Part shown: positions 23,590 through 35,581 of the stretch, in pieces
Layout of the letters: every line of letters starts with the position of its first letter
Position numbering within the stretch: position 1 is the stretch's first letter
DNA from: Arachis hypogaea
Lineage: Eukaryota > Streptophyta > Magnoliopsida > Fabales > Fabaceae
Direction: 5' to 3'
Length of the DNA: 64,000 nucleotides
Assembly: GCF_003086295.3 (NCBI RefSeq)
Contig: NC_092055.1
Location: forward strand, 121,697,192-121,761,191
Translations under genes and position numbers: made by a program
The notes under the pieces: generated by a model
What the model saw: the letters and a program-made list of their open reading frames with translations, nothing else
The model's database searches: none
What the model was told of the DNA's origin: nothing

Positions 23590-24840
23590 GGTTTAAGATC
23601 CATGGCTACTATCATCCCGGGCTAAGGTTTAAGATCCATGGCTATTATCATCCCTCATTCTTCTCTAACCACTTTCTCTGCACCAATTCTGGATAATCTT
23701 ACTGAAAATTCCTACAAAACATGGAGAAAACTAGCATTACATGTGATTAATACCAATGAACTTGCTAATCACTTGAATCAAGATAAAAATTCCTCTACAA
23801 TTTGAAAATGAGACAAGGATTATAGGCACTGAATCTAATTCTTATAAGAAATGGAAGACAAAAGATCATTACCTAAAGACTTGGGTTCTTACTTCTATCA
23901 ACACAAGCTTCAAGAACAGAATGCTCGAATATAAATTTTCCTACCAAGTATGGACATTCAAGAACACTTTTTCAAGACTTCCAAGATCAAGGTCTTCTTC
24001 AAATCCAACCACTCTCTCTGTACCAATTCTAGATAAATTCACAGAAAATTTCTACAAAACCTGGAGACAACTAGTATTACATGCAATCAATGCCAATAAA
24101 CTTGCTGATCACTTGAATTCAGAAAAAAATTTTTTTCTACAATTTGAAAACGAGGCAGCAAGGATTGCAAGCACTAAATCTGATTCTTACAAGAAATGGA
24201 AGACCAAATATCATTACCTAATGATTTGGCTTCTTATTTCTATCGACACAAGCTTCAAGAATAGGATGCTCGAATGAAAATTTTTCTAAGTATGGACATT
24301 CAAGAACACTTTTTTCAAGACTTCCAAGATCAAGGTTCATCAATTAAAACACCAACTCAAGTCTATCAAAATATTAGGTATCTCTGCATCTGATTATCTC
24401 AGCAAAATAAGGAAGGTTGTGGATTTTTTGGCAGCAATAGGCTATACATTATCATTTGAAGATTACCTTGCAGCCATCATTGATGGATTACCCGAGGAGT
24501 ATGGTATGTACATCTCATCTATGATGACTAAATCATATACAATTTCATTGTTAGAAGCTGAAGCATTGTTATTCACACATGAAGATATGTTTGATAGGTT
24601 TTGAAAAATCTATTTTAGTTCAATACAAGCCAATTACGCACAAGCTGTTAGATCTCAATTTCCCTGACCTCCCTTAAGAGGCAATTTTAATGCAAGAAGA
24701 GGAAGGGGTGGACGATTCTTTAGAGGTGAAAGATTTTTTCAAATGGATTCTCGCCCACAATGTTAAACTTGTGGACGAAATGGACACATGACTATTTCGT
24801 GCTTTCACATATTCGACCAAAACATACAAGCATTCACAGC
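23590..24840 (+). pseudogene. Copia gag remnant with CCHC box
   Basis: Several frame breaks. Fragments read PILDNLTENSYKTWRKLALH and EDYLAAIIDGLPEEYGMYIS (UBN2/retrotran_gag pattern of copia gag). A nucleocapsid zinc knuckle of the form C-x2-C-x4-H-x4-C (24762-24805, CGRNGHM) follows an RG-rich stretch, with a stop just before it. The N-terminal gag part is present twice as a 340-bp tandem duplication. This protein would form the particle in a working element; this copy cannot. Confidence 0.7.
23663..24342 (+). repeat. 340-bp tandem duplication inside copia gag
   Basis: Blocks beginning CCAACCACT...CCAATTCT at 23663 and 24003 are repeated in order (YTACAAAACMTGGAGA, ATCATTACCTAA, ACAAGCTTCAAGAA, GGACATTCAAGAACACTTTT). 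The copies differ at many positions, so the duplication is old or arose by recombination between diverged elements. Confidence 0.75.
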
Positions 24841-24889
24841 CTCATATTCACAGTAATCATTATTCCTATTAGCTCTTCCACCACTACCA

Positions 24890-26275
24890 TCATTTTACAC
24901 CCCACGAGCTTACATTGCAACTCCATCAACCTTTTCTGATCCTGCTTGGCTTCCTGACACTAGTGTAAGCCACGATGTCACAGCTGATCTTAGTCACCTG
25001 ATAGCTTCACCTGAATACAATGAAAATGAATAAATTCTCTTAGGTAAGGATAGGTAGTTATATCTCTAATTATGGATATTCTTATCTTGTGAATCTAGAC
25101 ACTGATCACAAATTTATCTTATCCTCATTATTTCATTCTTCTGACATTACACAAAACCTTCTAAGTGTTCATAAGTTCATTGTTGATAAATACTTAGTTA
25201 AATCTCAGGGAAGCAAGGAGATTCTTTTTCGAGGAACTCCTAGACATGGTATTTATCAGTTTAACAGGGTTATTGTACTTCATTTTAAATCTAATTGTGA
25301 ATCCAAAAATTCTCATGTTTCTAATAATCTCCCAAAAGCTCTTACTGCTAAATTTGATTCATATACTCTATGGCATGATAGGCTTGGCCACTGTGCCTCA
25401 AATGCTGTCATAAATGTAATGAGACAATGTAATCTGAATTTTTCTTTCAAAGATAGTAAAACAAGCTTATGTGAATTTTGTTGCAAAGCCAAGATGCACT
25501 TATTGTCTTTCTCTTTTGATTCTTTTAATTTCCATGCTTCTTTGGATATGATTTATTCTGATTTATGGGTCCAGCCGCAATGACCTCCTATTATAGATTC
25601 AACTACTATGTTTTATTTGTTGACGCTTTTACCCGATATAAATGTGTTTGTCTTCAAATGAAATCACAAAATTTTCAAGCTTTTCTTCAATTTAAAGCTA
25701 GCATTGAAAACCTTATTGATTTGAAAATCAAATCCATCCAAACTGATCATGGAAGAGAATATCTATCATGACAGTTCAGTGAATTTCTTGTTGTTTATGG
25801 CATCACTCACAGGTTTTCTTGCCCTTATACTCATCAACAAAATGGGCATGCTGAGCGCAAGCATAGGCATATTACTAAAATGGGATTGGCTATGCTTGCT
25901 CGTGCCTCTCTCCCCTTGATTCATTGGGATGATGCATTCTTCTCAGCAACATATGTTATTAACAGACTTTCCTCACCAAACACTAACAATCTCACCCCTT
26001 ATGAGCTGTTGCATTACCATAAACCTGACTATTCCTTCTTGAGAGTATTTGGTTGTGTATGCTATCCTCAAACCATACTCCTCCAACAAATTTTATTTTA
26101 AATCCAATTTGTTTATCTTTCTTGGTTATACTCCAAACCACAAAAGATATAAGTGTTTACTTAAATATAGAAAAGTCATCATCACATACCATGTTCTTTT
26201 TTATAAGAATAAATTCCCATATTTCACACTCTTTTCAACCTCTAAATCTATTCTTCCTACACAATATTTCCCTTA
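24890..26275 (+). pseudogene. Copia protease and integrase remnant
   Basis: Protease: AWLPDTSVSHDVTADLSHL, where working copies have a DSGA-type active site, so the key glycine is lost. Pre-integrase and zinc finger: LWHDRLGHCASNAVINVM and LCEFCCKAKMHL (25350-25510) with the HHCC residues present. Integrase core: YVLFVDAFTRYKCVCLQMKS, IQTDHGREYLS and CPYTHQQNGHAERKHR, with the catalytic D, D, E visible across stops at about 25582 and 25769. After the core: LPLIHWDDAFFSATYVINRL and NLTPYELLHYHKPDYSFLRV FGCVCYP. At least four frame breaks. Confidence 0.8.
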
Positions 26276-26559
26276 AACGCCCTTGGTTTTACCTATTCAT
26301 CCTGACTCCACTACAACTAGCATCCCCTTAGATAATTCTTCAAATCAATCTTCATCTCATTCACTAAGTTCAGATAACATTGATTCATCTATTCATACAC
26401 CTATTCATGCATCCTCACATACATCACCCTAAGTTATAAAAGAACCTATTCCTATGACCTCTTAATACAAATCAGCTTCAAACAGCTTTGCACTCGAATA
26501 ACATTCATATTAAAAGTCTCGAAATTCAATTTGGAAGTGCACCAAAAACCAAATTTTCA

Positions 26560-26835
26560 ACTAATTTCCATCTAATGTAAACCATATCAAAGACTGGTGC
26601 TATAAAACCTCGAATCCTTACTGCTCAGGCAACTCAATAATTAGATTTAGTAAGCAACATTTCTACTTCTGTGAGTCAAGCTATTCAAACTCTATATTGG
26701 AAACAAGCCATGCTTGATGAGTTTAAAGCTCTACATCAAACTCAAACTTGGACTCTTGAAACACACATCCTGCTGCCAAAGTCATCAGCTGTAAGTGGGT
26801 TTTTGTCATAAAAAGGCAACCAAATAATGTTATTT
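26560..26835 (+). pseudogene. Copia reverse transcriptase remnant, N-terminal part
   Basis: It reads QAMLDEFKALHQTQTWTLE and then KCKWVFVIKRQPNNVI, the standard start of copia reverse transcriptase, in broken frames. It stops at CACTA-2 after GTTATTT and resumes at 45927 with FKYK. It is non-functional. Confidence 0.75.
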
Positions 26836-26989
26836 CACTACAAGAAAAATTCTGAGAACCGTCAGAGTAACCGTTGAATTTAGCGGCATCTATTACTGAT
26901 AAATTTAGCGTCAGATTTTGCATCAGATACAAGAAAATTTGGATTTTTCGAAATGACTACTTATGTGTTAGCATCTTTCCCTCATTTTC

Positions 26990-27560
26990 TATTTATTTTA
27001 AGTTAGAGTTTACTGAGTTTTAATTAAATTTTAGTGTTTGAAACCTCTTTGGATGCTACTTTGAGTTGCTTTGGTGTTTTAATTATTTCAGGTGAAATTT
27101 GGATCAGCTTGGCAGAGTTTATGTGCAAGAAAAGAGAAGAATCGGAAGTTGCCAAGCTAGCACAAAATGCGGACCTGGGCGTTTAGCGCCAGGAGCTCAA
27201 AAACGTGTGGAAGCCCTCTACCCATTGGCGTTTAGCGCCAGGAACTCAGAACCGAAAGGGAGCCTTCTATCCACAAGGGCGCTAAATGCTGGATCTGGCA
27301 TTTAGCGCCAATGAACCGGATCTCACTTCATCAAAGGAGCATCTTTAGTTGGATTTAGCTTTTAATTACTCTATTTTATTTTATTTTATTTTAGTTATTT
27401 TTAATCACAAGCAAAATCTTTTAGGTTTAGAATTTATTATTTTATTTTAGTTTGAAATCAAATTAGGTTAGATATAAAAGGGAAAAGATTCACCCTTGAG
27501 GGAGTTCTTCTCACTTTTGCACTTTCACATTTTTTAAATCCTACTTTTCTCTGTGAAGCA
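26990..27560 (+). repeat. LTR-like fragment with GGCGTTTAGCGCC palindromes and a TATA box
   Basis: Three copies of the palindrome-like GCGTTTAGCGCCAG (about 27179, 27229, 27298) and one GGGCGCTAAATGCT lie here. TATAAAAG at 27473-27480 is followed by a transcript-start-like stretch. It is cut at 27560 by repeat G. It looks like an LTR fragment of another family inside CACTA-2. Confidence 0.5.
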
Positions 27561-30500
27561 TGTAACGACCTAATTTTTAGTATGTCTAGATCATACTGGA
27601 AACTGAGCACTACCAACTTGTCTTCCTAATTATTATGTATTATTTAATATATGAGCCTGATTAATTGTTAAAAACATAGTTATTTAGCGAGGTACTTTTT
27701 TAAAAAAAAAAATTGGATTAGTAAACGGAATCATGTATAATCAATTTGTAAATAATAATAGATAAAACAGTTATGAACAACCATACTTAAATACAGCTCA
27801 AACAATTAACAACATTTAGTCATCCAGCCTTTATTAGAGTATAGATCTGTAGTTAGAACACCCCTAGGTATAGCTAGATAATAATTATATACATATATAT
27901 ACATATTTATACATACAACATCCCAAGGCCTAACCTATTCAAGAAGTCCCTAAGCTGGCACCCAGGCTAGCCTAGACTCTAAACTCACCTAGTCCCTCTA
28001 AACTACTAAAGCGAGAGAAAGTACGTTTTAGGACTTCAAAACTCAAGTTAGGTGGAACGTCATCAAAGGCGGAAGTTTGTCTACTTCTTTTCTGCACGAT
28101 CATACATCATCAAAGAGCATCTCACTAGTACTTTATTCAGTGGCCACATAACAGCAACATCATGCGGAGGATTTAAGCTAAAGTTTGTCGATAAATGGGG
28201 TGTAGATGTCGGCTGGTCTCACGGTATATACGTATAAACAGAAAATGAGTCTCACTCTAGACTCAGAAGACTACCCAGAGCAGAATCCTCTTTGAGAACG
28301 GTCGTTAGAAAACTACAGAAGGGTACTCACGCTTCCATCTGAAGGGGAAGGGAGAGAGAAGGGGTAAGAACTGGGGAGTTCTTAGTAGGGCCGGAGTTAT
28401 TAGTTAAGTTCATTAATTTTGTATTGTTTAGCAGATAAGTAGCAGAATACAGAGAAGTAGCAAACCGAAGATACAGATAAATAGAGAAGATAGAGAAAAT
28501 AGAAAGCAGAACACAAATAGAAGAATACAAGAAAATAAAATACAGACACAGAGAATAGAATACAAACAAAGAAAGCATATATTCATGCAATAATTATAAT
28601 AGAGAAAATGCACAACCAAGTATGATGTATGTCTGACCTAAGCAGGCCATGAGCTCACGTGTCGGTTTACACCCTGCAACCCGCATTACCTAGGAACTAG
28701 TCATAGATATGGCTTCATCTCTGTAGGTGAACTTTGGCCTACAGAAATGGCGCCCCCTGTAAGTGAACCTCGGCTTACAGGAATAGTCTAAACACAACAC
28801 AGCAACTTTCTGTAGGTGAACTTCGGCCTACAAAAATGGCACCCCTGTAAGTGAACTTCGGCTTACAGAAATGGCGACCCTGTAAGTGAACTTCGGCTTA
28901 CAGAAATGGCACCCCTGTAAGTGAACTTTGGCTTACAGGAATAGCAAATCTCTGTAGGTGAACTTCGACCTACAGGAATAACAACTTACTATAAGTGAAC
29001 TTTGGCCTACAGGACCTCTAGGGCTAACGGAAAAATAGTAGATGAACATACAATAGAATATCATGCCACAAGGCTTAACTCTTTATTAGTTTTTTTATAC
29101 TCTTTTCCTCTATTCTCTTTGTTATATTACTATTTTCTCTTTGTCTCTTTACTCTCTCTGATTACTTTTTTCTCTTTGTCTCTTTGCTTTACTCTGGTTT
29201 CTCTGTTTAACGTATGTATTTATAGCTTATGTAAATTTCGGTATGAATAGCTAGCCTGTCCCAAGTATAGGTCCATTAAGTCTATACTGAAACATTTTAA
29301 CTTTTCATATTATACCTAACCCTAGGCGCAACTCAAATACTAACTATGTTGCTCCTAGTTTGTTCACTAATCACCATTTACTTCTGTCATTAAAATTTTA
29401 CCGACTTTTTCTTTGATTTTTATCTTTTCTTTAACTTTTTACCTTTCCTTTGTCTTTGCCTCACTAATATGTTATTTCCACTGCCTAGGTGTTTTATGAA
29501 GGTAATTATGAGATTCTGAACTTAAAATTGTCTTTCCAAAACTTTTACGAAAAATTACTTTTTTCGCATTATTTTATTATTTTTAATTAAATAATATTAT
29601 TTAATATTTTATTATTATTTATTATTTTATTATTAAATTTTCAAAATTTACCCTTTCTTACCTTAAAAGTTATATAAATTCACTTTTTTTCACCCGTAAC
29701 TTTTAATATTTTTACTTTAACCACCCAAATTTTTAGAAATTACAAAATAACCCCTCAAACACCAAAATATTTACTTCCTTGTCCTTTTTAAGATCTAAAG
29801 CCTGTTCTTCATTGTTTTTCACCACACTCAAAGTGTTCTTCATAAATTCTTCAGATTCTTTCTCTGTTTTCACCTATTTTTTCAATCTTTTTAGTAACCG
29901 ATTTTTACCATAATTCAAAATAAATTTGCAGCCACCAAAGCCCCATATTTTCCACTTGATTTCAACACAAATTCAACCCCAATTTAAGGGTTAGGGTTCG
30001 TTTTTTCTAGCTGCCCAAGAACACAAGTTCATAGCTTGAATTCCATCAACTTTCATCAAATTTTCACCAAAATTTCAACAAGAATCACTCATATAAACAA
30101 TCAATTCCAAGCATAACCAAACCATATCATAATCACACAACTCAAAAACAATTAATCAAGATTAATTTTACCAAACTCTACCTTAATTTGCTTCTCCAAA
30201 TCCGGTTACTCTTTGAAGTATTCTTAAAGCACTTTTTCCTCCTAAATCCAATCAAGAACAACTTTAAAACTCAAAATCATCAACTAACCAAAACTTCAAT
30301 AGTAGCTTAGGAAGGATTCCTCACCTTAAACTTGCTGAAAATTGAAGATCTTTGGCCCACAAGTCAAGCTAAGCAAGAGATCTAAGGAAGAACATCAAGA
30401 AAACACATGTTTAGCATGGTTTTCCTTGAAAACCGAATTGAAGAGGGAGAGAGACAGCTATATCACCTAATTTTCATCCATGAAAAGTTACATGGTTATG

Positions 30501-30990
30501 TAGAGGAATAAGAGAGGATTATTTTGGTGTAATTGGAGTTTTGATTTGAGTTTTAGTTCAGAAGAAATCAAGCTTTGAAGATTAAGAACCAAGAACTTTT
30601 CTCTCTTTTCTTTCTCTCTTATTTTCGGCCATTCATGGTGAAAATGAGCAGCTTGAGTTGTCTTGGGGGCAAGAGAAAAATGTGCTTGATGATGATTGGT
30701 TAGTTTGGGAGGTGATTGAAAAATATCTCAGGTGTATAATTACTAAAACTAGATGTATTAGAACATACACTTAACAACACTTCTAGAGATTAATATCTGA
30801 GCTACTAGTATAAATAAAACTAGTAACATGATTAACATATGAATAGAAGGTATATGATGAGGCATTAGTATTGCTAAATTCATCAGAGAGTGCTGGTGTT
30901 AACCTGCACCAGTAGACTGTGAACCCGGTTAAACTAATCTCCTATTTTTAACTAAAACAGATCAAGTAATATTATAATATTATTCAAGAA
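27561..30990. repeat. LTR-like repeat G, relative of F
   Basis: It starts TGTAACGACC and shares several blocks with F in the same order. It contains a hairpin array (28721-29012), CT-rich tracts (29090-29200) and long AT-rich DNA. No protein frame is credible. The right boundary (about 30990) is where similarity with F stops; no target duplication was found, so the end is probably deleted. Confidence 0.5.
28721..29012. repeat. Array of eight hairpins with covarying stems
   Basis: Eight copies of a 24-base hairpin with 7-base arms and a loop like TGAACTTCGG. Arms are CTGTAGG/CCTACAG at 28721 and 28952 (and 28810 with one end mismatch), CTGTAAG/CTTACAG at 28757, 28845, 28880 and 28915, and a mixed copy CTATAAG/CCTACAG at about 28989. 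Spacing is about 35 bases in the core. The sixth stem pair is G-C in some copies and A-T in others, with both sides changed together. Confidence 0.88.
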
Positions 30991-32108
30991 TCTCTAAATT
31001 CTCACCGTTGGAGCTGCCGATCACTGCTGGGAAGGTTGGAAACGCCGCCGCTGTTCTTGGTGGCCATTGCCGTCGGAGTCGCCATCACTACTAGAACCAA
31101 CATGCCTCCAACATCGTGCAGCCACCAAGAAAGATAATTTTGGCATAGTTTTTAAATTTCATTAAGATTTTTATGTGAGTAGGATGTTTTTTCGTTAAAT
31201 AGTTTATGAAATTATTGATTAAATTAATGTAATAAAGTTTGTAATTAGGATTTGGTATAGTTTTTTACTATTTTTCATAGTTTTTGTGACTTTAGGGTTT
31301 TGTTAGGTATTTTACCAAATTATTGATTAAATTATGGTATTAAAGTTAATGGTAAGGGTCTGATTTGTGATTTTTAGTATTTTCAAGTTTTTTTTATGAG
31401 ATTACGATTTTGTTTAGGAATTTTACTATCAAATAATTGATTAAAATAGGATAATAAAATTTGTGATTAGGATTTCTTATGTTAATTTAATATAAATAGA
31501 AATTATAATTAAGTTATTAATGTAGGTTAAGTAGGGTGAGATTAAGAGTGTTCGACATTGTTCATGGATGACTTTGTGTAATTTGTTGACTTAATTAGTT
31601 TCACCTTGTGAGTTTAATAAGTTTTTTTTTTATTAGGACGATGGTATTTCTCTGAGATTAATTGGATTTTGCTTCTTCTGTATTCTGTGTATCCACGTTT
31701 CAAGTAGGTTTTTTATCTCTAACTATAATTAATTGTTTAAGTTTTATGTTGGACTTACTTTTCCTTTTTAGGACAGAAGTGGGAGAAGGTCGCGTAGAGG
31801 CGCCTTCTTGAAACCCTTGTTTGCTGGAAAATTGTGGAGTTACAAAGGGTTGTGCACTAGAACGGTTAGGATTTGATATGGTATTGAATTTGTGTTTGCT
31901 CTAATATATGCTTGCAGCTGTTTCCACTGTGAAAATTGTAATATTTATTTGATAGATATCTCTAAATAAGGGAGAGATTCTGCCGAAATTTTGTGTGATT
32001 TGTTTTAAAACTTGTTTGGTTTGTAGAAAATTCTAATTATAGGGTACACTCTGCCGGATTTGGTAAAAAATTTAATAATTTTGTCTTTTTCGTCAAATTT
32101 TAGGGTGT
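30991..32108 (+). other. Non-coding 5' part of CACTA-2
   Basis: A GC-rich stretch at 31015-31130 is followed by AT-rich DNA with repeated GATTAAATTA and TTTTTAGTATTTT patterns. No frame or RNA is supported. It leads into the transposase block at 32109. Confidence 0.5.
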
Positions 32109-32473
32109 GTGATTCAATATGATTCCATGTCATTGTCTATGGATGAAGATAGGGATAACGGTGGACGGGGGAGATTAAAACCTGAATTTTTTGAGAGGGT
32201 TGACGTGTTTGTCGAGCATGTGTTTAGCATGGAACCGTTTATGTCTGAAGGGATATCTAGATATCCATATGAAAAGTGTCGGCTGATTAAGTGGCTAGGA
32301 CCTGCAGATATAACACTTCATATTTACCGTAATAGGTTCAAAAATGGGAATTGGATGTGAACAAAGCACGAAGAAGTGGATGAAGATGGAATTAACAGAT
32401 CTGCCTTGAATTTGAATAGGTTCGACTATCGGTCAACGAGGGTTCAGGTGGAAAGGGAACTAAATATGGGAGA
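32109..32473 (+). pseudogene. CACTA TNP2-type transposase, N-terminal fragment
   Basis: It reads RLKPEFFERVDVFVEHVFSM, SRYPYEKCRLIKWL and TLHIYRNRFKNGNW, the pattern of the transposase-associated domain found at the N terminus of plant En/Spm (CACTA) transposases ('RL..EY..GV..F..FA......CPC.KC......V..HL...GF...Y..W'). The usual CPCxxC cysteines are mostly lost (YPYEKC). A stop (TGA) follows NWM, and element B interrupts the gene at 32474. The reading continues at 42405. Confidence 0.7.
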
Positions 32474-34218
32474 TGGTGCACGAAATTGTGATACATATCC
32501 ATGGCTTCAAAGGCCTGGTGCTCTGATCTAGTTTTATTGTCTGTCACAACTTCGATACAACTAACCAGCAAGTGCACTGGGTCGTCCAAGTAATACCTTA
32601 CGTGAGTAAGGGTCGAATCCTACAGAGATTGTTGGTATGAAGCAAGCTATGGTCACCTTGTAAACCTCAGTCAGGCGGATATAAAATAATTATGGAGTTT
32701 TCGAATAATAAATAATAGAATAGGGATAGAGGTACTTATGTAAATCATTGGTAGGAATTTCAGATAAGCGAATGGAGATGCTTTTCGTTCCTCTGAACCT
32801 CTGCTTTCCTGCTATCTTCATCCAATCAGTCTTACTCCTTTCCATGGCTGGCTTTATGTGATACATCACCACTGTCAATGGCTACTTTCGGTCATCTCTC
32901 GGGAAAATGATCCAATCTCCTGTCACGGCACGGCTAATCGTCTGGAGGCATCACCCTTGCCAATGGCTTCATCTTATCCTCTCAGTGAATAATATGCTCA
33001 CGCACCCTGTCACGGCACGGCTATTCATCTGTCGGTTCTCGATCATGCTGGAATAGGATTTACTATCCTTTTGCGTCTGTCACTAACGCCCTGCAATCGC
33101 GAGTTAGGAGCTCGTCACAGTCATTCAATCATTGAATCCTACTCGGAATACCACAGACAAGGTTTAGACCTTCCGAATTCTCTTGAATGCCGCCATCATT
33201 CTAGCTTACGCCATGAAGATTCCGGTTAGGAGATCTAAGAGATATTCATTCTGGCTTATTTCATGTAGAACGGAAGTGTTTGTCAGGCACGTGTTCATAG
33301 GGGAGAATGGTGATGAGCGTCACACATAATCATCACCTTCATCACGTTCTTGGGTGCGAATGAATATCTTTGAAGCGAAATAAGATGAGTTGAATAGAAA
33401 ACAGTAGTACTTTGCATTAATCTTTGAGGAACAGCAGAGCTCCACACCTTAATCTATGGAGTGTAGAAACTCTACCGTATGAAAATACATAAGTGAAGGT
33501 TCAGGCATGGCCGAGATGGCCAGCCCCCTAAAACGTGATCAATAGTCTCCTAAGATGAACAATGGATTAAAACTGAGACCAAAGATGCCTAATACAATAG
33601 TAAAAGGTCCTATTTATAATAAACTAGTCACTAGGGTTTACATGAGTAAGTAATTGATGCATAAATCAACTTCCGGGGTCCACTTGGTGTGTGCTTGGGC
33701 TGGGCTTGAGTGTTGCACGTGTAGAGGTCCTTTTTGGAGTTGAACGCCAGTTTTTGTGCCAGTTTGGGCGTTCAACTCTGGTTTTGGCTCCTTTTCTGGC
33801 GCTGGACGCCAGATTTGGCTAGAAAGCTGGCGTTGAACGCCAGTTTACGTCATCTATTCTTGGCCAAAGTATGGACTATTATATATTGCTGGAAATCCCT
33901 GGATGTCTACTTTCCAACTCAATTGGAAGCACGCCATTTCGAGTTCTGTAGCTCCAGAAAATCCACTTTGAGTGTAGGGAGGTCAGAATCCAACAACATC
34001 AGCAGTCCTTCTTCAACCTCTGAATCTGATTTCTGCTCAAGTCCCTCAATTTCAGCCAGAAAATACCTGAAATCACAGAAAAACACACAAACTCATAGTA
34101 AAGTCCAGAAATGTGAATTTAACATAAAAACTAATGAAAGCATCCCTAAAAGTAACTAGATCCTACTAAAAATATACTAAAAACAATGCCAAAAAGCGTA
34201 TAAATTATCCGCTCATCA
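32474..34218 (-). repeat. 3' LTR of element B (left copy)
   Basis: 1745 bp, same length as its partner. It contains TGGCGTTGAACGCCA at 33828-33842, the related GGCGCTGGACGCC about 30 bases before it, and the minus-strand TATA-like TATAAATAGG at 33618-33609. No coding frame. Confidence 0.93.
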
Positions 34219-34236
34219 CAACACCAAACTTAAATT

Positions 34237-34256
34237 GTTGCTTGTCCCCAAGCAAC
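34237..34256 (-). repeat. Hairpin module 1, next to the 3' LTR of B
   Basis: Arms GTTGCTTG and CAAGCAAC around a TCCC loop, preceded by ACACCAAACTTA. A second module at 35699-35716 has arms TTGCTCG and CGAGCAA, again after ACACCAAACTTA, with the inner pair changed on both sides. Both recur in element C (near 57897 and 59379). Confidence 0.75.
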
Positions 34257-35330
34257 TGAAAATCAAATAGGATAAAAAGAAGAGAATATACTATAAATTC
34301 CAAACTATCAATGAAACAGAGCTCCAATCATATGAGCGGGACTTATAGCTTTTTGCCTCTTGAATAGTTTTGGCATCTCACTTTATCCATTGAAGTTTAG
34401 AACGATTGGCATCTATAGGAACTTCAAATTTCGAATAGTGTTATTGACTCTCCTAGTTCAGTATGATGATTCTTGAACACAGCTTCTTTATGAGTCTTGG
34501 CCGTGGCCCTAAGCACTTTGTTTTCCAGTATTACCACCGGATACATAAATGCCACAGACACATAATTGGGTGAACCTTTTCAGATTGTGACTCAGCTTTG
34601 CTAAAGTTCCCAATTAGAGGTGTCCAGGGTTCTTAAGCACACTCTTTTTTTGCTTTGGACCTTGACTTTAACCGCTCAGTCTCAAGTTTTCACTTGACAC
34701 CTACACGCCACAAGCACATGGTTAGGGACAGCTTGGTTTAGCCGCTTAGACCAGGATTTTATTCCTTTAGGCCCTCCTATCCACTGATGCTCAAAGCCTT
34801 GGGATCCTTTTTATTTGCCCTTGCCTTTTGGTTTTAAGGGTTTTGGCTTTTTCTGCTTGCTTTTTCTTTTTCTTTTTTTTTTCTATTTTTTTCGCCTATT
34901 TTTTTTTCTGCAAGCTTTGTTCTTTGCTGCTTTTTCTTGCTTCAAGAATCATTTTGATGATTTTTCAGATTATCAAATAACATGTCTCCTAGTCATCATT
35001 CTTTCAAGAGCCAACATATTTAACATTCTTAAACAACAACTTCAAAAGACATATGCATTGTTCAAGCATACATTCAGAAAACAAGAAGCATTGTCACCAC
35101 ATCAATATAATTAAGCTAAGTTCAAGGATAAATTCGAAACTCATGTACTTCTTGTTCTTTTGAATTAAAACATTTTTCATTTAAGAGAGGTGATGGATTC
35201 ATAGGACATTCATATCTTTAAGACATAGTTACTAACTACTAATGATCATATAATGAAGACACAAACATGGATAAGCACACAACATAGAAAACAAAAAACA
35301 GAAGAAATAAGAACAAGGAATGAATCCACC

Positions 35331-35567
35331 TTAGTGATGGTGGCGTTTCCTTCTTGAGGAACCAATGATGTCCATGAGCTCTTCTATGTCTCTTCCTTGT
35401 CTTTGTTGCTCCTCCTTCATTGCTTTTAGATCTTCTCTGATTTCATGAAGGATGATGGAGTGCTCTTGTTGTTCCACCCTTAGTTGCTTCCAATAATTGT
35501 GTGGAAGAAAATGTATCCCCTGAGGTATCTCAGGGATCTCTTGATTTGCAGTCAAATGTTCTACCAC
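35331..35567 (-). CDS. Short coiled-coil frame in the 3' region of B
   Basis: 78 codons starting with MVEHLTANQEIPEIPQGIHF, then a charged helix-prone part (VEQQEHSIILHEIREDLKAM, KEEQQRQGRDIEELMDIIG) and a basic His-rich end. No family is recognised. A Gln/Glu-rich coiled coil at this place resembles the C-terminal end of the extra (env-like) frame of Athila-type elements, so it may be a relic of such a frame. In C the matching frame has an in-frame stop after VEH, so it is not conserved between the two copies. The start lies inside the tRNA-like stretch, which makes translation of this exact frame doubtful. Confidence 0.4.
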   Translation of the reverse strand: MVEHLTANQEIPEIPQGIHFLPHNYWKQLRVEQQEHSIILHEIREDLKAMKEEQQRQGRDIEELMDIIGSSRRKRHHH

Positions 35568-35581
35568 TGAGCTATAGACCC
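35538..35581 (-). other. tRNA-Cys(GCA)-like 5' half inside element B
   Basis: The minus strand from 35581 begins GGGTCTATAGCTCAGTGGTA, continues GAACATTTGACTGCAAATCA and ends AGAG. This matches the acceptor 5' strand, D-arm (with an intact A-box TAGCTCAGTGG) and anticodon arm (stem TTTGA/TCAAG, loop CTGCAAA, anticodon GCA) of a plant cysteine tRNA. The T-arm is replaced by an unrelated hairpin (CCCTGAG/CTCAGGG), and the 3' acceptor strand is absent, so it is not a functional tRNA. The same sequence is in C at 59215-59258. Confidence 0.8.

Noticed and set aside
32690..32878. Open frame repeated near 32690, 40871, 56244 and 63650
   Set aside because: It is conserved only because the LTR itself is repeated; no initiation context, no domain, and length varies between copies by chance stops.
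34815..35114. Phe-rich open frame (FLFFFYFF) in element B
   Set aside because: It comes from T-rich tracts whose length differs in C (58459-58819), which shifts the frame.
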